From the NCBI GenBank assembly GCA_000381625.1, contig KB906767.1, positions 4,827,357 to 4,891,356 on the forward strand: a stretch of DNA of 64,000 nt, read 5' to 3'. The position numbers and the translations under genes are program-made. Origin of the DNA: Bryobacterales bacterium KBS 96 (GTDB lineage Bacteria; Acidobacteriota; Terriglobia; Bryobacterales; Bryobacteraceae). The notes under the pieces were generated by a model that was given only the letters and a program-made list of their open reading frames with translations, was not told the DNA's origin and made no database searches. Shown piece by piece: positions 33,931-42,497 of the stretch (the first letter of the stretch is position 1; each line of letters starts with the position of its first letter).

Positions 33931-34484
33931 ATGTCTACCAAAGAGAAGATGCTGGCGGTCTGGAAGTTCTGCATGTCATTCCGCAAACACGACTGGGAAC
34001 CCGGCGATTATCCGGTGGTCGTCCGGGAGCAGGCCGTTGAAAACGGGTCTGGACCGTCTCATTCACAAAGTGTTCAGCCGCGTTATCTGGCGAGAATCGT
34101 CAATTGGTGGGTAATGACCGGGGGGGCGAGACACCCACACAATCAATGGCAGACTTGGTGGACCAGTTTCGTCGAATAAAGAAGGCACGCCTGAGTGAAG
34201 GTAAAGGGATGCCTCGACCGGGAACCAAAGTGCCTGTCGAATTTGCCTCATCTAATCGTATATCTGCTGACCCGGAACTGAGAGATGATTTCATTCAGCG
34301 CATCCTCGGTTTGGATTGGGCTTTCGTATCCGATGAATCCACTCTGTGGGATTTCCACACTGAAAACAGTAACGAGGCCCTGAATGCGAAAATCAAAGCA
34401 ACGTACGGAGTAGACGTCTCGGATCTGGAATCTGGCAATTTGGCTGACATTCTTGACCAGATTGCAGCGAAACGGAAGAGCTAA
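33931..34484 (+). pseudogene. Hypothetical gene split by a frameshift in a run of seven G
   Basis: The upstream part (from ATG 33931: EKMLAVWKFCMSFRKHDWEPGDYPVVVRE ... RYLARIVNWWVMTGG) and the downstream part (ETPTQSMADLVDQFRRIKKARLSEGKG to DQIAAKRKS) are in different frames that meet at the G-run 34120-34126. Adding one G joins them into a single 184-residue protein without other breaks. Alternatively the 3' part is its own gene from ATG 34146 (112 residues, ADPELRDDFIQRILGLDWAFVSDES). I do not recognise the family. Confidence 0.6.
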
Positions 34485-34688
34485 CCACCGAACATAGGTG
34501 AACTGCTTCATTCTTGTCGGATCATGCGCCACTCGGAACTTGGCTGACGTGATGCTGACTTGCCGTTCCGTACCTGGCGGACGCTTTCCGTGTCGCCGAC
34601 CAGGTGGGAGCAGTCGAGCATCAAGCCCTCGCCTTTGATATTCCGCTTACTGGATTCCGGCAACCGACGTGGCGGGCAACAACTTGCC

Positions 34689-35085
34689 GGCGTCATTGCC
34701 AGAGACCTGTTTTTCGTTGCTCCTACTCCCTCACGCCCTTCCCCTCGACAATGGTGACGATCTTATTCACCTGCGCGTCCGCGACCTTGTCCGTCTGTCC
34801 GCTGGGCCAGTGAATCTCGAGCGAGCGTTGCTTCGCGTTGCTCAAACCGAAGTGCAGGCGCAGATCGCTTTGTGAAATGTAGCTGCCGCCGCTGCGCACT
34901 TCCTGCATCTGGTTATGGCCCTGGTTGTTATCCGCAGTCCGGCAATATATGCGCGCGCCGATTGCGCTCCTGTTCGATTTCACTCCAATCAGCTTGATCT
35001 TGATCCAGTTGTGTTTCAGAGTGCTGTCGCAGCGCAGCAATTGCGGAACATCGTTCATGCAGTTGACCAGCACATCGACATCGCC
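34689..35085 (-). pseudogene. Duplicate of the 3' end of the FG-GAP/ASPIC gene
   Basis: About 395 bp, roughly 90% identical to 37789-38187, covering the last 120 codons of the FG-GAP gene (DVLVNCMNDVPQLLRCDSTL to VNKIVTIVEGKG) plus about 35 bp beyond its stop. It keeps an open frame to a stop at 34723 but lacks the rest of the gene, and is fused at 35085 to a piece of the patatin gene. Confidence 0.85.
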
Positions 35086-35346
35086 TTCGCTGTCGAAACC
35101 CCGCTGGCGAGCGCCAGTGAGACGAGGCCGCCCGCCGAGGTTCCGGCAAATAAGCTGACGCTGCCCAGGAAGACGGGATATCGGCGGAGAGTTGCTGGAT
35201 GAGCAAAGCGGGTAGAAGTCCGCGAATGCTGCCGCCATCGCAGCTAAGAATGCAATAAGCCATAAGGCGATTTTATTATTTCGTAAAGCAGCGGAATTCT
35301 CCAATGCGAGGTTGGGGATGTGTGAGCGCAGTAATGTCCGAGTGGC
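35086..35346 (-). pseudogene. Duplicate of the patatin gene 5' end and its upstream region
   Basis: Matches 31250-31486 and, beyond the insertion point, 33183-33210. It begins at the patatin ATG (35263) as MAYCILSCDGGSIRGLLPAL and shifts frame after SADIPS through small deletions, so it is decayed. Its upstream part is the empty site of the insertion sequence. The joint to the FG-GAP fragment lies in tcgcc/ttcgctg at 35085. Confidence 0.85.
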
Positions 35347-35421
35347 CCACCATTCCGACACAATCCAAATGCATCGCGATTAGTCACGAACTACTAAAAC
35401 GTCCGGGTATAGTAATATTCC

Positions 35422-35451
35422 TTGACACGACTATTCTCATAGAGGCATACT
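35422..35451 (+). promoter_or_regulatory. Sigma-70-type promoter of the ArsR gene, probably leaderless
   Basis: TTGACA (35422-35427) and CATACT (35446-35451) are 18 bp apart. Start of transcription would fall at about 35458, next to the ATG at 35459, implying a leaderless message. Opposed atagt/actat half-sites (35409-35413, 35430-35434) overlap the -35 box and could be an autoregulatory operator. Confidence 0.55.
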
Positions 35452-35458
35452 ATCCCTG

Positions 35459-35818
35459 ATGCTTGAGGTGTTTAGAGCGCTCGCCGAGCCCAGTCGGCTC
35501 CAAATCATCGATCTTCTGCTTAGCGAGCCGCTGCCGGTGGGATCGGTTGCCGGACGCCTTGGGATCAGACAACCGCAAGCCTCAAAACACCTTCGGGCAC
35601 TCGCTGACGCGGGTCTGCTTGAGGTACAGCATGACGCCCAGCGCAGGATCTACGCCCTACGTGCACAGCCATTTCAACAACTAGATCAGTGGCTTGAGCG
35701 ATATCGAAACCTGTTCGAGGGTCAGTTCGAGCGGTTGGACCGGGTGCTCGAAGAACTACAGGCCGGCAAATCTAAAAAGGAGAAACGGCGGCTTCCAAGG
35801 CGCCGGCCGCGCTCATGA
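35459..35818 (+). CDS. ArsR-family transcriptional regulator
   Basis: 119 residues. The winged helix reads FRALAEPSRLQIIDLLLSEPLPVGSVAGRLGIRQPQASKHLRALADAGLLEV, the ArsR type. No metal-binding cysteines are present, so it is not a classic metal sensor. Its pairing with the AHSA1 gene 18 bp downstream is a common arrangement, the regulator often controlling that gene. The C-terminus is very basic (KKEKRRLPRRRPRS). Confidence 0.9.
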   Translation: MLEVFRALAEPSRLQIIDLLLSEPLPVGSVAGRLGIRQPQASKHLRALADAGLLEVQHDAQRRIYALRAQPFQQLDQWLERYRNLFEGQFERLDRVLEELQAGKSKKEKRRLPRRRPRS

Positions 35819-35836
35819 ATCGCGGTTCAACGAGTT

Positions 35837-36346
35837 ATGAAAAATACAGGAACTTTGACCGTCAGTCTTCCCAGCGAATGTGAGATCGCTCTTACACGCG
35901 TTTTCAAAGCACCTCGTCAACTGGTCTACCGGGCATTCAGTGAACCTCAGATTCTTAAGCGCTGGTTCGGCCCGCGGGGTTGGACTCTGGTCGTGTGCGA
36001 GATCGACGCGCGCGTTGGAGGCAGCTTCCGCTTTATATTGCGGGCTCCGGATGGCCGTACCTTAGGAATGCACGGCACGTATCGGGAACTGTCGCCGCCT
36101 GAGCGATCTGTGTCCACCGAGGGATTTGACGATTTCCCTGGGGAGTCAGTCGTCACGTCAAAATTCACCGAGCAAGACGGGCAGACAACCCTCGTCGCCA
36201 CGATACGGTACGCGTCCAAAGAAATCCGCGACGCCGTGATCAAGTCGGGCATGGAGCACGGCGCGGCGGAAAGCTATGACAAACTTGCGGAACTGCTCGA
36301 GACTGCTGAGGATGTTTGCGCGCTTGCAGGAGATTTTGTGCGATGA
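35837..36346 (+). CDS. AHSA1/SRPBCC-domain protein
   Basis: 169 residues of the START-like SRPBCC fold: IALTRVFKAPRQLVYRAFSEPQILKRWFGPRGW, then GGSFRFILRAPDGRTLGMHGTYREL and a closing helix MEHGAAESYDKLAELLE. The ligand is unknown. It lies between ArsR and a hydrolase gene, overlapping the latter by ATGA, so the three form one operon. Confidence 0.9.
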   Translation: MKNTGTLTVSLPSECEIALTRVFKAPRQLVYRAFSEPQILKRWFGPRGWTLVVCEIDARVGGSFRFILRAPDGRTLGMHGTYRELSPPERSVSTEGFDDFPGESVVTSKFTEQDGQTTLVATIRYASKEIRDAVIKSGMEHGAAESYDKLAELLETAEDVCALAGDFVR

Positions 36347-37284
36347 CGGGCTCCGTCTTAAGAATCATCGGTTTCATATTGGCCGGCCTATTCGTAGTGA
36401 TTCTTGGCATCCGCTTCGCTATTGCGAAGAAGTTCAGTACAGGCGGCGCCCCGCCGGACGCAATCCAAAGAACGGCAATTTCGAAAGATGGGACGCCGAT
36501 CGCCTACGAGCAGACCGGGAGCGGGCCACTGCTCGTTCTGGTGTCAGCCGCACTCACAGATCGAGACGGCGATCGTCCGTTGGCGAAGCAACTGGCATCG
36601 TCCTTCACGGTCCTGAATTATGACCGCCGGGGTCGCGGCAAGAGCGCAAATACGCCGCCCTATGCGGTCGAACGCGAAATAGAAGATCTGGAGACTCTCG
36701 TCAACGCCAGCGCCGGGCCCGTATATATCTTTGGTAGCTCGTCCGGTGCAGTTCTCGCGTTGGACGCCGCCAACCGACTCGGTACGAAGGTGGCCAAAGT
36801 GTTCTTGTACGAACCGCCCTTCATCGTCGATAACAGCCGCCCTCCGTTGCCCCAGTCCCTCTTGGATGAGGTCAATGCCGCTTTGGCAGCGAACAAGCGA
36901 GAGGAGGCTGTCACTCTTTTCTTTACTAAGGGAATGAGCATACCCAAGCCGGGCGTGCTCTTCATGCGGCTCCTGGTGCCCGCCTGGGCAGACATGATCA
37001 GGTTAGCCCACACTGTTCCATATGACCTGATGATTCTCGCTGGCACTCAATCGGGCAAACCATTGCCCCGCGACCGTTGGCTCCACGCGAAGGCGCCTAC
37101 GATGGTAGCAATAGGCGCCAAAAGCGAGCCATTCTTTCGCAGCGGCGCCAAAGCGCTCGTCGGATTGCTTCCCGCTGCGACCTATAAGTCCCTCGATGGC
37201 TTGGATCACTCCGCTGTCCTGACGGCTCCTCAGCCACTTGCGGCCGCTGTGCGCCAGTTTTTCGCGGTAATTAGTCCCAGCTAA
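36343..37284 (+). CDS. Membrane-anchored alpha/beta hydrolase
   Basis: 313 residues. One N-terminal membrane helix (LRIIGFILAGLFVVILGI) precedes a hydrolase domain with DGTPIAYEQTGSGPLLVLV, FGSSSGAVLAL (GxSxG nucleophile) and GLDHSAVL (His). The catalytic set looks complete. The ATG at 36343 overlaps the previous stop, so it is translationally coupled. The substrate is unknown. Confidence 0.85.
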   Translation: MTGSVLRIIGFILAGLFVVILGIRFAIAKKFSTGGAPPDAIQRTAISKDGTPIAYEQTGSGPLLVLVSAALTDRDGDRPLAKQLASSFTVLNYDRRGRGKSANTPPYAVEREIEDLETLVNASAGPVYIFGSSSGAVLALDAANRLGTKVAKVFLYEPPFIVDNSRPPLPQSLLDEVNAALAANKREEAVTLFFTKGMSIPKPGVLFMRLLVPAWADMIRLAHTVPYDLMILAGTQSGKPLPRDRWLHAKAPTMVAIGAKSEPFFRSGAKALVGLLPAATYKSLDGLDHSAVLTAPQPLAAAVRQFFAVISPS

Positions 37285-37546
37285 CCTCAAGGAGAAACTC
37301 AAGAATGGAGCAGTCTGGGAGGATGTCGAAATTAAGGAACGGAGAGTTTCCGAATAGATACCGAGCGGACGGGCAATCCGGAGATTGGAAGAGTAACCGG
37401 GAATGCAGGGGTTAGCGCAGGCACGATTGCAAACATCCGCGCATTCGCTGAATGCCTCAGTTCGCATAATGCGCCTCGGCGCTCCAAGCCGCTCAAGCAA
37501 AACGCCCGACCTTGACGCTATGCCGGCCTTTGCCACGATACATTCC

Positions 37547-37712
37547 TTAGTTTAAATCCAAAACCTTTCCGGGATTCAAGCGATTATCAGGGTCGAGGGC
37601 CTTCTTTATTATTTATTCTCATCATTTCTACGGCATTGCCGTGCTCGTCTGCAAGATACTTCATCTTTCCGATTCCGATGCCATGCTCGCCGGTACAGGT
37701 GCCTGACATTCG
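37547..37712 (-). pseudogene. Remnant of a GlcD/D-lactate dehydrogenase-like gene (C-terminus only)
   Basis: On the minus strand CTGEHGIGIGKMKYLADEHG is followed, after a one-base frame change, by KKALDPDNRLNPGKVLDLN and TAA at 37547-37549. This is the end of the FAD-oxidase C-terminal domain, also seen in glcD at 457. No upstream part is found. The rest of the 37285-37824 gap shows nothing else coding; its right end is the start of the region duplicated at 34689. Confidence 0.8.
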
Positions 37713-37824
37713 AAGCGCCCGCCCTACAGTCCGCTCGGAAAATCGACTGGCCGCGTCCAGTTCCGCCGGATACTACTTGACCACTGGCGGCGTCATTGCC
37801 GGAGAGCTGTTTCTTTCGTCGCCC

Positions 37825-39549
37825 CTACGCCTTCACGCCCTTTCCCTCGACAATCGTGATGATCTTATTCACCGGCGCATCCGCGACCTTGTCCGTCTGA
37901 CCGCTCGGCCAGCGAATTTCGAGCGAGCACTGCTTCGCGCTGCCCAAACCGAAGTGCAGGCGCAGATCGCTTTGTGAAATGTAGCTGCCGCCGCTGCGCA
38001 CTTCCTGCATCTGGTTATGGCCCTGGTTGTTATACGCGCTCCGGCAATACACGCGCGTACCAATTGCGCTCCGGTTCGATTTCACTCCAATCAGCTTGAT
38101 CTTGATCCAGTTGTGTTTCAGAGTGCTGTCGCAGCGCAGCAATTGCGCAACATCGTTTATGCAGTTGACCAGCACATCGATATCGCCGTCATTATCGAAA
38201 TCGCCGAACGCGCAGCCGCGCGCGGGAGCGAGTTCCGTAATGCCGGGCCCCATCTTCATTGAGACATCTTCGAATTTTCGGTTGCCGAGGTTGTGATAGA
38301 CGATTTTGCGTTCGCGGTAGCCCGATTCCAGCGCGGATTCGCGCACTTCCGGATACACGTGGCCGTTGCACACCAGGATGTCGGCCCAGCCGTCATTGTC
38401 GTAATCGAGAAAGCCGGCGCCCCAACCGAGAAACCGCGTATTTTTGCCGAGACCCGCCTGAAACGTTTGGTCGTCGAAGGTCATATTGCCCGTGTTGCGG
38501 TAGAGGCTCGAAGTGTCGCCGGCGAAGTTCGTCTTCACCACGTCGAAGAGCCCGTCGCAATCGTAGTCGGCCGCGTCCACGCCCATGCCTGCCTGGGATT
38601 TGCCGTCGGCGCTGTAGGCAACCCCGGATTCTATGCCGATATCCGTGAACGTGCCATCGTGATTGTTCTTATATAAGATCGACGAAGTGGAATCGTCCGC
38701 CACATAAATGTCGGGCCAGCCGTCGTTGTCGAAGTCGCAAACCAGAACACCGAGGCCGTAGGTCCCATCGGTTTTGAGGATGCCCGATTTTTCGGAAACA
38801 TCGGTAAAGCCTCCGTCGCCGTTGTTGTGGAACAGAATATTTTTGCCGCCTTTCAATCCGGGCGGCCCGCACGCGACCACCAGCCCTTTATATAAACAGG
38901 GGCCCGATTCGGGCAGCGGCGCGGTTTTCGGATCGAAATCGATGTAATTGGCGACGAACAGGTCGAGGTTGCCGTCGCGATCGTAATCGACAAATGCACA
39001 CCCGCTGTTCCATCGCTTCAGTCCCGGCATGCGCGTCGTCACTCCCGCTTTTTCCGCAACATCGGTGAATGTGCCGTCGCCGTTATTGCGATATAGCGAG
39101 CAGTCGCCCCAATAGGTGACAAACAGGTCGTCCCATCCGTCGTTGTTGTAGTCGCCGATGCAGCAGCCTTGTCCCCAGCCCGTTCGGCCGACTCCGGCCT
39201 TGATCGTGATATCGGTGAACGTGCCGTCGCGATTGTTCTTATAAAGACGGCTGACGGGCGCTTCGCCCGGCGCATACTGCGCTTCGAAGCGGGTTCCGTT
39301 CACCAGGAATATGTCGAGCCAGCCGTCGTTATCGAAATCGTAGAATGCGGCTCCGCACCCGGTTGTTTCGAGCAGATAAGTATTGCGCCGGGTTCCGCCG
39401 AAGATCGTTTTTCGATGGAGGCCGGCCTCGCGGGCAATATTAACGAACTGCACCGGAAGCGGCGTGGGAACGGCGCGGATCAATTGGTCGAAGGTGAAGA
39501 CGGCGGCCGTGCGGCTGATGGACTGGATGAACTCGCGCCGGGACCTCAA
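37825..39549 (-). CDS. Tat-exported FG-GAP/VCBS repeat protein with ASPIC/UnbV C-terminus (CRTAC1-like)
   Basis: 574 residues. The TTG start leads into RSRREFIQSISRTAAVF, a twin-arginine signal. Seven or so FG-GAP repeats follow, each with a DYDNDGWxDI or CDFDNDGWPDIYV calcium-type loop, forming a beta-propeller. The C-terminal 110 residues are the ASPIC/UnbV domain (WIKIKLIGVKSNRSAIGTRVYC to SLEIRWPSGQTDKV). Proteins like this are surface or periplasmic binding proteins, very numerous in Solibacter. A part copy of its 3' end is at 34689. Confidence 0.9.
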   Translation of the reverse strand: MRSRREFIQSISRTAAVFTFDQLIRAVPTPLPVQFVNIAREAGLHRKTIFGGTRRNTYLLETTGCGAAFYDFDNDGWLDIFLVNGTRFEAQYAPGEAPVSRLYKNNRDGTFTDITIKAGVGRTGWGQGCCIGDYNNDGWDDLFVTYWGDCSLYRNNGDGTFTDVAEKAGVTTRMPGLKRWNSGCAFVDYDRDGNLDLFVANYIDFDPKTAPLPESGPCLYKGLVVACGPPGLKGGKNILFHNNGDGGFTDVSEKSGILKTDGTYGLGVLVCDFDNDGWPDIYVADDSTSSILYKNNHDGTFTDIGIESGVAYSADGKSQAGMGVDAADYDCDGLFDVVKTNFAGDTSSLYRNTGNMTFDDQTFQAGLGKNTRFLGWGAGFLDYDNDGWADILVCNGHVYPEVRESALESGYRERKIVYHNLGNRKFEDVSMKMGPGITELAPARGCAFGDFDNDGDIDVLVNCINDVAQLLRCDSTLKHNWIKIKLIGVKSNRSAIGTRVYCRSAYNNQGHNQMQEVRSGGSYISQSDLRLHFGLGSAKQCSLEIRWPSGQTDKVADAPVNKIITIVEGKGVKA

Positions 39550-39695
39550 GTCCTTTATTGTACGGGCTCGTTCACGCTTCGCGGCTCAGTATCGAAAATT
39601 CAAGAATCCCGTCCCGAGCCTGAAATCGTAGGTTGTTGGGCGAGGTATGCCTCGATCGTTCCGGCACGGCAGACACCCGCATGCGACTGAAGCCC

Positions 39696-40502
39696 TTAAA
39701 CCAGAACGACTTCGATTCCGCGCTCCTGCAATTGCTCCACCACGTGAAATGGCGCATTGATATCGGTGATGACGCGATGGATCTGCTCGAGACGCGCGCT
39801 CACCGCCAGCGTGCGTTGGCCGAACTTGCTGGAATCGGCAATAACGGTGACCTGCCTCGCCGCACTCACCATCTTCGAATTCAACTGTGCTTCGAGGATG
39901 TCAATGGTCGTTGGGCCGATGTCCGCATCCAAACCCACGGTGCTGAGGAACAGGTGATCGGCATGCAGCGAACCCATCATGTGCTCCGCCTGCGGGCCGA
40001 CGAAGGCGTTGGAGACCTGGCGGAGGATGCCGCCGATCATCAGCAGCGAAAGGTTGGGCGATTCGGCCAGACGCGCGGCAACATTCAGAGCATGGGTAAT
40101 CACAATCAGACTATCCAGCGAAGAACGCCGTATCTGATTCGCCAGTTCGAGCGAGGTAGAGCCGCTGCACAAAATGACGGTTTGGCCGGGGCGGATCAAC
40201 TCAACGGCGGCTCTAGCAATCCGGGCCTTTTCTTCGCGGCGTATATTTTCGCGCACTTTGAGCGGATAATCCGGGCCTGCATCCAGCGGGCGAATGCCGC
40301 CGCCATGAGAGCGAATCAGTAATCCGTTCGCGGAAAGCGCATCCAGGTCGGCCCGTGCCGTGACCGCCGATATTCCGAACCGCCGCCGGACTTCATCGAC
40401 CGTAATGCGGCCCTGTTGTTCCAGAATTCCGGCGATTTCGCGCCGCCGCTCCTCGGTCAGGAGACGGGGCGCCTTGGTGAGCATTGTTTCCATCAGGGCC
40501 AT
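39696..40502 (-). CDS. DeoR-family transcriptional regulator
   Basis: 268 residues. The N-terminal helix-turn-helix reads RRREIAGILEQQGRITVDEVRRRFGISAVTARADLDALSANGLL; the C-terminal sugar-phosphate sensing domain has LCSGSTSLELANQI and STVGLDADIGPT and ends near VTVIADSSKFGQRTLAVSARL. It probably represses a sugar operon and is released by a sugar phosphate; no such operon is adjacent. The 40503-40695 gap upstream holds nothing I can identify. Confidence 0.9.
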   Translation of the reverse strand: MALMETMLTKAPRLLTEERRREIAGILEQQGRITVDEVRRRFGISAVTARADLDALSANGLLIRSHGGGIRPLDAGPDYPLKVRENIRREEKARIARAAVELIRPGQTVILCSGSTSLELANQIRRSSLDSLIVITHALNVAARLAESPNLSLLMIGGILRQVSNAFVGPQAEHMMGSLHADHLFLSTVGLDADIGPTTIDILEAQLNSKMVSAARQVTVIADSSKFGQRTLAVSARLEQIHRVITDINAPFHVVEQLQERGIEVVLV

Positions 40503-40695
40503 AGGGAGCCGCTGCGCTGTGAAGCGACTGTTGACGAACCATTTAAGCGAACTCGCCCCAAGAATGCAAGCGTCTCCCCCGTCTGGTATTGAAAATGCCA
40601 GCGTACGGATGCAAAGAGGCCAGGCAAGCCCAAACCCGCTTAAAAGACGCGACGGTCTAACTGAGGAGCTTCAGATCTGTTCGCCACTGCCGGAG

Positions 40696-41127
40696 CTAAT
40701 GCACCGGGGGCGCGGCAAAGGGTTGAAGACCCCGTTCCTTATTCTGTATCGCGGCAGTGCTCTGCGTGCGAAATTCGTATTGCTGGATTTGAAGCGCTAA
40801 ACTGCCCGATTCCTGGCGTGTTACGCGTCCTCGCGCCACCAGATTTAACAGACATTTTTCATTAAGCTGCGCCGGCCAGCTAATCGATACCTCCAGGCGT
40901 GTGCCGACCGGCAAATCGTGATCTGCCGTAAATAGCACACCAGAACTGCTGATGTTCAAGGTCCTTCCCACGCCTTGAAGCATCTCTGAACGTTGGCTCA
41001 ACGTTTTGTAACGTATCTCGCGCTCGATCGGGAAACGACTCGACCGGCGCCTCTCGACGTTGTCGTTACGCGGAGTTTCCGACACAATCTCCTTCTCTAC
41101 TGTATAGCTTACACAAAATCTCGGCAT
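40696..41127 (-). CDS. PilZ-domain protein (c-di-GMP binding)
   Basis: 143 residues. RRSSRFPIEREIRY supplies the RxxxR motif and TLNISSSGVLF the (D/N)xSxxG motif, so the c-di-GMP site looks intact. No output domain is attached. Its ATG shares one base with the rarA stop (TAATG), so it is the last gene of the TrmH-RarA-PilZ operon. Confidence 0.88.
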   Translation of the reverse strand: MPRFCVSYTVEKEIVSETPRNDNVERRRSSRFPIEREIRYKTLSQRSEMLQGVGRTLNISSSGVLFTADHDLPVGTRLEVSISWPAQLNEKCLLNLVARGRVTRQESGSLALQIQQYEFRTQSTAAIQNKERGLQPFAAPPVH

Positions 41128-42497
41128 TATCTCGAATTGTTCGTGGAGTCTTCCCCCAAATTCGCTTTTAATTCTCCCGATTTCAATTCCTCTTTTCTGG
41201 CCTTCAGCCAGCGCAGCCGTTCCGATAGTTGCCTCTCGAAGCCCCGCTCCATCGGTTCGTAGAACACGAATTGGGAAAGCGATTCAGGCAAGCAGTCCAT
41301 CGCAGTCACGGCGCCAACGTTTTTGTGGGCATGTTGATAACCAGCACCGTATCCAAAGCCCTTCATCAAAGGCGTGGGCGCGTTCCGGAGATGCAGCGGA
41401 ACCGGTTCCGCCCGGGTCGAATCGATTGCTGCATTTGCCCTGTTGAGGGCCTGATAGGCCGCATCCGATTTCGGAGCCAGCGCCAGATAAAGCGCCAATT
41501 GCGCCAAGGCCTGATCGCCTTCGGGAATACCCAAAAAATGAACCGTCCGCATGCACGCAATCGCCTGTTCCACGGCGCGCGGATCAGCCAACCCAATGTC
41601 TTCAATGGCCATACGCACCAATCGCCGGGACAGATATAACCTGTCTTCCCCGGCCTTCATCATCCGGGCGAGCCAATAAAGCGCGGCGTCCGGATCGCTA
41701 GACCTTACCGATTTATGAAGCGCAGAAATGAGATTATAATGCTCTTCGCCGCTTTTGTCGTACAAAAGAATTTTTTGCTGAAGAGCATCCGAGACAGCTT
41801 CTTTCGGAATGGCGCCTTCTTTGGATAATCCGGCCGCCAATTCCAGCGTGTTCAAAGCGGATCGAGCGTCGCCGGCCGATGCGACGGCGATTTCCTCAAG
41901 TAGAGCCGGTTCCACTTGCAATTGCAAATGGCCCAGACCTCGCTCCGGCGTTTCGAGCGCGCGCCGCAAAACGGTTACGATTTCCGCCGTTTCCAGCGCG
42001 CGCAAGGCGTACACTTTCGTTCGCGACAGCAGAGCCGAGATGACTTCAAACGAGGGATTTTCCGTCGTGGCGCCAATTAAGATGACAGCGCCGCGCTCGA
42101 CATAAGGCAGGAAGGCGTCCTGCTGCGCTTTATTGAAGCGATGAATCTCGTCGATAAAGAGGACCGTTTTCCGGCCCGCGCGGCGGGATTTTTCCGCATC
42201 CGCCATGACCGCCTTTATCTCTTTCATTCCGCTGAGAACTGCGCTAAATGGGATGAAATCGGCCTTGCTGTGTCGCGCCATCAGTGAGGCGAGCGTGGTC
42301 TTACCAACTCCCGGCGGCCCCCAAAGAATCAGCGAAGCGAGCTGGCCGCTTTCGATCTGTGTCCGCAGCGGCTTGCCGGGAGCGAGAATGTGATCCTGCC
42401 CTACAAATTCGTCGAGCGTGCGCGGGCGGATACGATCGGCCAAGGGGCGCCCGGAATCGTCTTCCGATTTGAGCGGCGCGGTATCGAACAGGCTCAT
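41127..42497 (-). CDS. rarA: Replication-associated recombination protein RarA
   Basis: 456-residue AAA+ clamp-loader-like ATPase. RPRTLDEFVGQDHIL, Walker A GPPGVGKTTLASLMA, Walker B LFIDEIHRFNKAQQDAFLP and sensor 1 GATTENPSFEV are present; the C-terminal tetramerisation region includes LARMMKAGEDRLYLSRRLVRMAIEDIG. It acts at stalled replication forks. It overlaps the upstream methyltransferase gene by ATGA. Confidence 0.95.
   Translation of the reverse strand: MSLFDTAPLKSEDDSGRPLADRIRPRTLDEFVGQDHILAPGKPLRTQIESGQLASLILWGPPGVGKTTLASLMARHSKADFIPFSAVLSGMKEIKAVMADAEKSRRAGRKTVLFIDEIHRFNKAQQDAFLPYVERGAVILIGATTENPSFEVISALLSRTKVYALRALETAEIVTVLRRALETPERGLGHLQLQVEPALLEEIAVASAGDARSALNTLELAAGLSKEGAIPKEAVSDALQQKILLYDKSGEEHYNLISALHKSVRSSDPDAALYWLARMMKAGEDRLYLSRRLVRMAIEDIGLADPRAVEQAIACMRTVHFLGIPEGDQALAQLALYLALAPKSDAAYQALNRANAAIDSTRAEPVPLHLRNAPTPLMKGFGYGAGYQHAHKNVGAVTAMDCLPESLSQFVFYEPMERGFERQLSERLRWLKARKEELKSGELKANLGEDSTNNSR

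Noticed and set aside
34508-34696. 62-codon minus-strand frame with SHLVGDTESVRQVRNGKS
   Set aside because: Too short and without a family I recognise; it lies in scarred DNA and may be a remnant, but nothing supports it further.
37003-37536. Minus-strand open frame of 177 codons over the hydrolase gene
   Set aside because: It overlaps the intact plus-strand hydrolase for most of its length and has no domain or family pattern; a shadow frame.
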